From Bacteroidales bacterium (GTDB lineage Bacteria; Bacteroidota; Bacteroidia; Bacteroidales; F082): a stretch of DNA of 21,285 nt. Shown here one piece after another: positions 1 to 6,336 of this stretch. How positions within the stretch are numbered: position 1 is the stretch's first letter; each line of letters starts with the position of its first letter. The translations under genes and the position numbers were made by a program. Under the pieces are notes generated by a model. It was given only the letters and a program-made list of their open reading frames with translations, ran no database searches and was not told where the DNA came from. The stretch is from contig JAGCCO010000043.1 of assembly GCA_017651645.1 (NCBI GenBank), forward strand, positions 1 through 21,285. Reading direction: 5' to 3'.

Positions 1-510
<510 letters not shown>

Positions 511-521
511 TATAAGGTGAA

Positions 522-761
522 ATGAAAGTAGAGATCATTTCCCCGAGCGAGACGCTGTATGAAGGCGAAGCCACGGCCATCACCGTGCCGAGCACCATGG
601 GCCCTTTCACCCTGTTGGAGCATCATGCCGCCATCGTCGCCATTCTTGAGGCGGGCAAAGTCAGCTTCATCGACGACAAAGGCGAGCATCAGGAGATTGC
701 CATTAAAGGCGGCTTTGTCGAGAATCACAACAACCAACTGACCATCTGCGTAGAGCTATGA
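522..761 (+). CDS. atpC: F1Fo ATP synthase subunit epsilon (short form)
   Basis: Epsilon belongs to the central stalk of F1 and helps couple and regulate rotation. The 79 residues begin MKVEIISPSETLYEGEA and contain GPFTLLEHHAAIVAIL and IKGGFVE, the usual N-terminal beta-sandwich. The protein stops where that domain ends, so the C-terminal two-helix domain, which in many bacteria extends to inhibit ATP hydrolysis, is missing. Short epsilon subunits of about 80 residues are usual in Bacteroidota, so this is a lineage trait and not a truncation. AAGGTGA just before the ATG is a possible weak ribosome site. The stop overlaps the next start (ATGA at 758-761), suggesting translational coupling. 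Confidence 0.95.
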   Translation: MKVEIISPSETLYEGEATAITVPSTMGPFTLLEHHAAIVAILEAGKVSFIDDKGEHQEIAIKGGFVENHNNQLTICVEL

Positions 762-1153
762 AAAAAGACATGTTGACAAAATACCTTGCGGTCTTCCTGC
801 TGCTCTGCCTCGTCTTGGATGGCATCCTGCTCTGCTGCTTCGCCGACAAGCCTTGGTGGAACAACTGGATGATTATGGGACCCAACCTCTTCATGGTCCT
901 CGGCGCCTTCTACTGCCACCTGATGACGAAAAACGCGGACGAACATCCCAACAAGCTCACCTGGCTGCTGGTCTACAAAGGCATCAAGCTGGCACTTACC
1001 GTTGCGGCACTCGTCCTCTACATCATTTTCGTCAAGGAGAGCAGCAAGGCTTTTGTCCTCATCACAGCCTCGGCCTACCTCATCGCTTTGGCGGCCGAGA
1101 CCGCTGTCTACACCCATTACATCAAACACCAGAACAATATTGACAAAGCATGA
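758..1153 (+). CDS. AtpI-like small membrane protein of the ATP synthase operon
   Basis: This 131-residue protein has four hydrophobic segments (about residues 9-28, 38-56, 67-88 and 98-116). It sits between atpC and atpB with 4-base ATGA overlaps at both ends, so it is firmly part of the operon. A small polytopic protein at this position recurs in Bacteroidota ATP synthase operons, and in other bacteria the AtpI/Atp1 proteins assist assembly of the c-ring. I see no catalytic motif. The link to AtpI is inferred from position, size and membrane topology, as sequence identity to AtpI is not evident by eye. A Lys-Asn-Ala-Asp-Glu-His loop follows the second segment. Start choice is fixed by the overlap. 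Confidence 0.75.
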   Translation: MKKDMLTKYLAVFLLLCLVLDGILLCCFADKPWWNNWMIMGPNLFMVLGAFYCHLMTKNADEHPNKLTWLLVYKGIKLALTVAALVLYIIFVKESSKAFVLITASAYLIALAAETAVYTHYIKHQNNIDKA

Positions 1154-2259
1154 ACCATGTTTTGAAACATATCATCTTTCCCCTTTTCCTCGCATGGATA
1201 GCCTTCATGCCCGTCCAAGGCATGGCGCAGGAGACTGAGCAAGAGCCTAAGTCGGAGAAGTTCGATGCCAAGTCGTTCATTTTCGGCCACACGGGCGACA
1301 GCTACTGCTTCCATATCACGGAAATCCATGAGCACCCCGTATGTGTATGGCTACCCGTCATCGTGAAATGCAAGGATGGCGGTAGCTGGCACTGTTTCTC
1401 GTCGAAGCACGTCTGCGAGCTGAAAGAGGGAGAGACCTTTAACCACAACGGAGCCAACTTCTACATTTCGCCCATCACCGCCGAAGAGCACCCAAGCAAG
1501 TTGGTGGAGGTGAAAGCCGATGGCAGCCTTTCCCGACCTTTCGACATCTCTTTCACCAAAAACGCCTTCGGCATCTTCTTGGTGTGCGTCTTCCTGTTGG
1601 CCTTCTTCCTGCCTGCCGCACGGAAGTACAAGAAAGACCCGATGGCCAAGCCCACAAAATACCAAGGCCTAGTGGAATGGCTGACCTACACCGTGTTGGA
1701 CGGCATCATCCGGCCCAACATCCCTGAGAAGAAAGTGAAGAAGTTCGCACCTTATCTATTGACGGTGTTCTTCTTCATCTTCTTCGCCAACCTCTTCGGC
1801 CTGATACCGTTCTTCCCGTTCAGCGCGAATGTGACGGGCAATCTGTCCATCACTTTGGTCTTGGCCCTGATGACCTATTTCTTCGTGAACGTCTTCGGCA
1901 ACAAGCACTACTGGAAGGACATCCTTTGGCCCGACGTGCCCATCTTCCTGAAAGCCTTCCCGCTGATGCCCATCATCGAGCTCATCTCCACCATCACCAA
2001 GCCTTTCGCCCTGACAGTGCGTCTGTTCGCCAACATTTTGGCAGGACACATCGTCATCATGGTGCTCATGGCACTCATCTTCATCATGGGTGGCTTGTAC
2101 GGTGCGGGCATGGGCGGCGCTATCAGCATCGTCTCCATCTTCATGACCATCTTCATGACGGCCTTGGAACTGCTGGTGGCTTATATCCAAGCTTATGTTT
2201 TCACCATCTTGTCGTCCCTATTTATAGGTATGGCGCAACATGAACCGGAACATGAGTAA
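1150..2259 (+). CDS. atpB: F1Fo ATP synthase subunit a with large exported N-terminal domain
   Basis: Subunit a forms the proton half-channels against the c-ring. The membrane core occupies about residues 140-360, and its essential arginine is visible as Arg291 in LTVRLFANILAGH, equivalent to E. coli Arg210. Before the core is an extension of about 110 residues that starts with a likely signal peptide ending MPVQGMAQ, so it should face the periplasm. Exported extensions are known from other Bacteroidota AtpB proteins, which explains the 369-residue length against about 270 in E. coli. This one is unusually rich in Cys (53, 65, 74, 82, 89) and His (47, 55, 60, 62, 81, 87). The start overlaps the preceding stop (ATGA). 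A 7-bp tandem repeat follows the stop. Confidence 0.96.
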   Translation: MNHVLKHIIFPLFLAWIAFMPVQGMAQETEQEPKSEKFDAKSFIFGHTGDSYCFHITEIHEHPVCVWLPVIVKCKDGGSWHCFSSKHVCELKEGETFNHNGANFYISPITAEEHPSKLVEVKADGSLSRPFDISFTKNAFGIFLVCVFLLAFFLPAARKYKKDPMAKPTKYQGLVEWLTYTVLDGIIRPNIPEKKVKKFAPYLLTVFFFIFFANLFGLIPFFPFSANVTGNLSITLVLALMTYFFVNVFGNKHYWKDILWPDVPIFLKAFPLMPIIELISTITKPFALTVRLFANILAGHIVIMVLMALIFIMGGLYGAGMGGAISIVSIFMTIFMTALELLVAYIQAYVFTILSSLFIGMAQHEPEHE

Positions 2260-2260
2260 T

Positions 2261-2290
2261 AGTTGAGAGTTTAGAGTTTAGAGTTTAGAG
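2261..2290. repeat. Four-copy 7-bp tandem repeat (AGTTTAG)
   Basis: Directly after the atpB stop come AGTTGAG and then three exact AGTTTAG units (2261-2288), running into AG at 2290. The remaining gap to atpE is AT-rich, with no hairpin and no clear TAnnTTTG box. It is too short to encode anything. Two other intergenic repeats in this window (3741-3806 and 10382-10416) also have a 7-bp period but different units. Confidence 0.75.
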
Positions 2291-2350
2291 ATAATTAAAT
2301 ATCAAGTAAGTAAATAAATAACAATCCATTAACAATCAAATTTAATCATC

Positions 2351-2602
2351 ATGTTAGCAACAATCTTAGCAATCATCCTTGAAGTCAGCTACGTGAAGGG
2401 TATAGCCGCCCTCGCAGCAGCCGTCGCAGTGATTGGTGCCGCTTTCGGCATCGGTAAAATCGGTCAAGCCGCCATGGAAGCCATGGCGCGTCAGCCCGAA
2501 GCTGCCAGCCGTATCCAGTCAGGTATGATCATTGCCGGCGCTCTCGTCGAAGGTGCAACGCTGTTCGCCATCGTCGTCTGCGTGTTGGCTGTCGTACTTT
2601 AA
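2351..2602 (+). CDS. atpE: F1Fo ATP synthase subunit c (proton type)
   Basis: Subunit c is the hairpin protein of the rotor ring. The 83 residues form two membrane helices joined by the polar loop ARQPEA (Arg47-Gln48-Pro49), and the ion-carrying carboxylate is Glu67 in ALVEGATLF. The known sodium ligands of the Ilyobacter type are absent: helix 1 has Ile34 where the sodium form has Gln, and Glu67 is followed by Gly instead of Ser. I therefore infer proton coupling. The start ATG is set back 91 bases from atpB behind an AT-rich leader, and the gene is followed by a strong GC-rich hairpin before atpF. The c subunit is needed in many copies per enzyme, so gaps on both sides may let its mRNA be made or kept at a different level. 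Confidence 0.97.
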   Translation: MLATILAIILEVSYVKGIAALAAAVAVIGAAFGIGKIGQAAMEAMARQPEAASRIQSGMIIAGALVEGATLFAIVVCVLAVVL

Positions 2603-2615
2603 ACCAAACTAACCC

Positions 2616-2670
2616 GCTTGGGGCTACCCCCCTCGGTCCCCCCTAAGGGGGAGGGGGTAAAGCCCCAAGC
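2616..2670. repeat. Long GC-rich hairpin between atpE and atpF
   Basis: GCTTGGGGCT (2616-2625) pairs perfectly with AGCCCCAAGC (2661-2670). Inside it CCCCC (2627-2631) pairs with GGGGG (2653-2657), and an inner CCCCC/GGGGG stem (2639-2643 with 2647-2651) closes on the loop TAA. No run of T follows on either strand, so this is not a normal intrinsic terminator. The base composition is unlike the neighbouring gaps. It looks like a mobile palindromic repeat of the kind scattered between genes in this phylum, and in the mRNA it would protect or separate the atpE segment. Confidence 0.8.
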
Positions 2671-2694
2671 TTTAACCCGAAAAAACACCAAACA

Positions 2695-3198
2695 ATGGAT
2701 CTATTTCTTCCCGAAAGTGGATTGATGATATGGATGCTCATCGCCTTCCTTATCGTGCTATTCATCCTTGCCAAGGTGGGTTGGCCTATTATTATGGAAG
2801 CCGTGGAGAAACGCAACGCCCACATCTCCGACTCGCTCTTGGCTGCCGAGGAAGCCAACAACGCCCTCGCCGGCATTGAACAGAAACGACAGGAGACCAT
2901 GGCGGCGGCACAGGCCGAGCAAATCAAAATCATGAAGGAGAGCCAGGAGCTGAAGACCCAACTCATCGAAGAGGCGAAGACGCAAGCCCGACAGGAAGCC
3001 GAAAAGATTGTGGCCGATGCCCGCCTGAAGATTGAGAAGGAACAGGCTGAGGCTATGGCACAGATTAAAAACGAAGTCATCGCGCTCAGTGTCGACATCG
3101 CCGAGAAGCTGCTGCAACGCGAGCTGAGCGACAAGCAGTCGCAGACCGACTATATCGAACAGCTGCTCAAGAACAACCCAACCCAGATTCAGGCCTAA
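2695..3198 (+). CDS. atpF: F1Fo ATP synthase subunit b
   Basis: Subunit b is the peripheral stalk that holds F1 against rotation. The 167-residue protein has one N-terminal membrane helix (about residues 9-28, LMIWMLIAFLIVLFILAKVGW), then a long charged helix rich in Ala, Glu, Lys and Gln that should form the right-handed coiled coil, ending near KLLQRELSDK before a short tail. Length and layout are standard. The start ATG follows the hairpin at 2616-2670 and has no clear Shine-Dalgarno sequence. Only three bases separate its stop from the atpH start, so the two stalk genes are translated together. Confidence 0.96.
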   Translation: MDLFLPESGLMIWMLIAFLIVLFILAKVGWPIIMEAVEKRNAHISDSLLAAEEANNALAGIEQKRQETMAAAQAEQIKIMKESQELKTQLIEEAKTQARQEAEKIVADARLKIEKEQAEAMAQIKNEVIALSVDIAEKLLQRELSDKQSQTDYIEQLLKNNPTQIQA

Positions 3199-3201
3199 AC
3201 A

Positions 3202-3744
3202 ATGGATAACGGAAGGATATCGGTAAGATACGCGCGGGCGTTGTTCCAGCTGACCCAAGAGCAAGGCTGCGAGGAAGCCGTCTACGATGGCCTGACCCGC
3301 TTTGCCCACAACTACCTTTTGGCCATCGCCCAATTCAACGAGGTGCTGGCTGACCCCATCGTGGCGAAGGAGGAGAAGGTGAAGTTGGTAGAGATGGCTG
3401 TAGGCGAGCCGCTGCACGACACGTTGAAGCAGTTCATTGCCTTCGTGGTCGACCAGAAACGCGAGGACAAGATGTTCTTCATCGCAATGAAGTTCATGGA
3501 GATGTACCGCATGAAGCACAACATCTTAAGCACCAACGTCACCACGGCCACCGAGCTGCCCGAGGCCACCTACGACAAAATCAAGGCCTTCATCAAGCAG
3601 ACCTTCGACGCCGACGCCGAGATTGACGTCAAGATCGACCCGAGCCTCATCGGCGGCTTCATCCTCGACATCGAGCATACGCGCATGGACGCCAGCGTGG
3701 CAGGGCAGCTGAACGCGCTGAAAAATAGGCTAAAAAGCCATTAG
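3202..3744 (+). CDS. atpH: F1Fo ATP synthase subunit delta
   Basis: Delta (OSCP family) joins the peripheral stalk to the top of the alpha-beta hexamer. The 180 residues open with MDNGRISVRYARALFQLTQE, the typical N-terminal helix bundle with Tyr-Ala-Arg-Ala-Leu, and close with the conserved pattern IDPSLIGGFILDIEHTRMDASV followed by a short Lys/Arg tail (LNALKNRLKSH), as in other delta proteins. It follows atpF by three bases. Its last codon and stop are already part of the inverted repeat at 3741-3806, so the repeat abuts or slightly overlaps the reading frame. Confidence 0.96.
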   Translation: MDNGRISVRYARALFQLTQEQGCEEAVYDGLTRFAHNYLLAIAQFNEVLADPIVAKEEKVKLVEMAVGEPLHDTLKQFIAFVVDQKREDKMFFIAMKFMEMYRMKHNILSTNVTTATELPEATYDKIKAFIKQTFDADAEIDVKIDPSLIGGFILDIEHTRMDASVAGQLNALKNRLKSH

Positions 3745-3806
3745 CTATTAGCCGTTAGCTGTTAGCTTACTTGCTGCTAAGCTAATGGCTAACAGCTAAA
3801 AGCTAA
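3741..3806. repeat. Inverted repeat built of 7-bp units, between atpH and atpA
   Basis: The left arm (3741-3768) is four units of TTAGCNN: TTAGCTA, TTAGCCG, TTAGCTG, TTAGCTT. The right arm (3779-3806) is the inverse complement with four mismatches, and the 10-base loop is ACTTGCTGCT. It can fold into a stem of nearly 28 bp. There is no T run after it, so termination before atpA is not expected. The left arm includes the atpH stop. The mRNA hairpin lies about 40 bases upstream of the atpA start and could stabilise or process the message. Confidence 0.85.
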
Positions 3807-3846
3807 CAGCCCAACAAAATACAGAAAACAAACAAACACTATATAT

Positions 3847-5427
3847 ATGGCAAACATCAAACCAAGTGAAATATCGAGCATCCTGCAGATGCAGCTCCAG
3901 AACATGAGCAACAAGGTGCAGTTCGAGGAGATTGGAAAGGTGCTGCAAGTGAGCGACGGTGTGGCACACGTCTACGGCCTCGACAAGGTGCAGTCGAACG
4001 AGCTCGTCGAGTTCGAGAACGGCACCATGGGCGTGGTGCTCAACCTTGAGGAAGACAACGTCGGCGTGGTGCTGCTCGGCCCCACCGAGGGCATCAAGGA
4101 AGGTGAGACGGTGAAACGCACCCAGCGCATCGCCAGCGTCCTTGCGGGTGAAGGCATGTTAGGACGTGTCGTGAACGGTCTCGGCCAACCCATTGACGGC
4201 AAGGGGCCCATACAAGGCAAAACATTCGAGATGCCGTTAGAACGCAAGGCTCCAGGTGTCATCTTCCGTCAGCCGGTGAACCAGCCGCTGCAAACAGGTC
4301 TCAAGGCTGTCGACGCCATGATTCCTATCGGCCGCGGACAGCGTGAGCTCATCATCGGTGACCGCCAGACAGGTAAGACCGCTATCGCCATCGACACCAT
4401 CATCAACCAAAAGGAGAACTTCAAGAACGGCGATCCTGTTTACTGCATCTATGTCGCTGTGGGACAAAAAGGTAGTACGGTAGCCAACCTTGTGAAGACT
4501 TTGGAGCAATATGGCGCGATGGACTATACCATCGTGGTCAGCGCCACCGCCTCCGACCCTGCCGCCATGCAGTTCTACGCCCCATACGCAGGCTGTGCCA
4601 TTGCCGAGTACTTCCGCGACACGGGCCGTCATGCGCTCATCATCTACGACGACCTCTCGAAACAGGCCGTAGCCTACCGTGAGGTTTCGCTGATCCTGCG
4701 CCGTCCCCCGGGACGTGAGGCCTACCCTGGCGATATCTTCTATCTGCACAGCCGTCTGCTTGAGCGTGCCGCCAAGATCATCAAGAACGACGACGTGGCG
4801 CGCCAGATGAACGACCTGCCCGACAGCATCAAGGATATAGTGAAAGGCGGCGGCAGCATCACTGCATTGCCCATCATCGAGACACAAGCTGGCGACGTTT
4901 CGGCTTACATCCCCACCAACGTGATTTCCATCACTGACGGACAGATCTTCCTGGAAACCAGCCTCTTCAATGCGGGTATTCGTCCTGCCATCAACGTCGG
5001 TATCTCGGTGTCGCGTGTGGGTGGTAACGCCCAGATCAAGTCAATGAAGAAGGTGGCAGGCACCCTGAAACTCGACCAAGCCCAGTTCCGTGAGATGGAG
5101 GCCTTTTCGAAGTTCGGCGCCGAACTCGATGCCGCCACTTTGGCCATCTTGGATAAAGGCCGCAAGAATGTGGAGCTACTGAAACAGCCGCAATACACGC
5201 CCATGCCCGTCGAGAAGCAGGTGGCCATCATCTTCTGCGGCACCAACGGCCTGCTGAGCAAAGTGCCCGAGAACAAAGTGCTTGAGTTTGAGAAACAGTT
5301 CCTCGACATCATGGAAGTCAAGCATAAGGACGTGATGGAACAACTGCACACCGGCAAGATCGACGACGACATCAAGGCAGTGCTGAAAGAGGAAGCTTTG
5401 AATTTGAGTGAACACTTTAACAGTTAA
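3847..5427 (+). CDS. atpA: F1Fo ATP synthase subunit alpha
   Basis: Alpha is the non-catalytic nucleotide-binding subunit of F1. At 526 residues it has the beta-barrel N-terminal domain, the P-loop GDRQTGKT (171-178), and the arginine finger Arg390 in ISVSRVGG that reaches into the catalytic site of beta. A segment [19 protein letters not shown] (about 314-332) replaces the more basic linker of the E. coli protein before GGGSITALP, and is of the kind seen in other Bacteroidota. The start ATG sits in an AT-rich leader (ATATATATGG) without a Shine-Dalgarno sequence, as is usual in the phylum. It lies 102 bases after atpH and two bases before atpG. Confidence 0.97.
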   Translation: MANIKPSEISSILQMQLQNMSNKVQFEEIGKVLQVSDGVAHVYGLDKVQSNELVEFENGTMGVVLNLEEDNVGVVLLGPTEGIKEGETVKRTQRIASVLAGEGMLGRVVNGLGQPIDGKGPIQGKTFEMPLERKAPGVIFRQPVNQPLQTGLKAVDAMIPIGRGQRELIIGDRQTGKTAIAIDTIINQKENFKNGDPVYCIYVAVGQKGSTVANLVKTLEQYGAMDYTIVVSATASDPAAMQFYAPYAGCAIAEYFRDTGRHALIIYDDLSKQAVAYREVSLILRRPPGREAYPGDIFYLHSRLLERAAKIIKNDDVARQMNDLPDSIKDIVKGGGSITALPIIETQAGDVSAYIPTNVISITDGQIFLETSLFNAGIRPAINVGISVSRVGGNAQIKSMKKVAGTLKLDQAQFREMEAFSKFGAELDAATLAILDKGRKNVELLKQPQYTPMPVEKQVAIIFCGTNGLLSKVPENKVLEFEKQFLDIMEVKHKDVMEQLHTGKIDDDIKAVLKEEALNLSEHFNS

Positions 5428-5429
5428 CA

Positions 5430-6302
5430 ATGGCATCACTGAAAGAAATACGAGCCCGCATCACCTCCGTTGCCTCGACACAGAAAATCACGAGCGCGAT
5501 GAAGATGGTGTCGGCTGCTAAGCTGAAGAAGACCGAAGGCATCACAACGCGATTCTTGCCTTACAAGAACAAACTGAGCGAGGCGTTGGCCAACTATCTC
5601 GGCTCCCTTGAGGGCGAAATCAGCATCCCATTGGCCGAAAAGCGTGAAGTGAAGAAAGTCGCCCTGATGGTCTTCTCGTCGAGCAGTGGGTTGTGTGGCG
5701 TCTACAACTCCAGCGTCTGTAAGCTCTTCAAGCAAGTGTATGACGAATACGTGGAAAGCCTAGGCGCGGAGAACGTCACCGTTTTCCTTTTTGGCAAGAA
5801 AATCAACGACTATGCCAAGAAGTTCGGCATCAAGGTGGAGAAAACCTATGAACCTTTGGCGGAGAATATGTCGTATGACTTGGCCATGGATGTCAGCGAC
5901 ATGATGGTGGAGCTCTTCATCAGCCATAAAGTCGACCGTGTGGAATTGGTGTTCAACCACTTCAAGAACGCAGGTGTTCAGGTGCCCACCCACGAGGTGG
6001 TGCTCCCTCTGAAGGCCGTGGCTTCGAGCGAAGGTCCAAGCTTCGACTACATTGTGGAACCCGACAAGGAGACTTTTGTCAACGAGCTGATTCCCAAAGT
6101 GGTGCGCACAAATTTTTACTCCATCATGCTGGATGCCTTGACCGCCGAACATGGTGCGCGCATGACGGCCATGCACATCGCCAGCGACAACGCCGACCAG
6201 CTGTCGCAAGAACTAAAGATCCAATACAACAAAGCCCGCCAGAACGTCATCACCAACGAACTAATCGACATCGTGGGTGGCGCCGAGGCTTTGAATGGGT
6301 AA
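5430..6302 (+). CDS. atpG: F1Fo ATP synthase subunit gamma
   Basis: Gamma is the central shaft that turns inside the alpha-beta hexamer. The 290 residues start MASLKEIRARITSVASTQKI with the N-terminal helix, followed by TSAMKMVSAAKL, and end with the C-terminal helix containing MTAMHIASDNADQL and QNVITNELIDIVGGAEAL. Both helices are conserved in all gamma subunits and form the coiled-coil axle. Length is normal. It starts two bases after atpA and is the last gene of the operon. Its stop is followed at once by a terminator shared with the convergent murF-alr gene. Confidence 0.96.
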   Translation: MASLKEIRARITSVASTQKITSAMKMVSAAKLKKTEGITTRFLPYKNKLSEALANYLGSLEGEISIPLAEKREVKKVALMVFSSSSGLCGVYNSSVCKLFKQVYDEYVESLGAENVTVFLFGKKINDYAKKFGIKVEKTYEPLAENMSYDLAMDVSDMMVELFISHKVDRVELVFNHFKNAGVQVPTHEVVLPLKAVASSEGPSFDYIVEPDKETFVNELIPKVVRTNFYSIMLDALTAEHGARMTAMHIASDNADQLSQELKIQYNKARQNVITNELIDIVGGAEALNG

Positions 6303-6304
6303 AT

Positions 6305-6336
6305 AAAAAAGAGGGCAGCCAGCTGCCCTCTTTTTT
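6305..6336. terminator. Two-way terminator between atpG and murF-alr
   Basis: GAGGGCAGC (6311-6319) pairs perfectly with GCTGCCCTC (6322-6330) around a two-base centre. It is flanked by six A on the left and six T on the right, so both strands read as a GC hairpin followed by a T run. It ends the ATP synthase operon and overlaps the stop codon of the opposing gene (6335-6337). Confidence 0.93.

Noticed and set aside
2616..2670. Intrinsic terminator after atpE
   Set aside because: Strong stem but no T run on either strand, and the operon clearly continues with atpF to atpG.
2758..3519. 253-codon minus-strand open frame across atpF and atpH
   Set aside because: It is the antisense of two certain genes, Leu/His/Val-rich with no domain pattern; a shadow frame.
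4237..4887. 216-codon minus-strand open frame inside atpA
   Set aside because: Antisense shadow of a highly conserved gene; no start signal and no recognisable protein.
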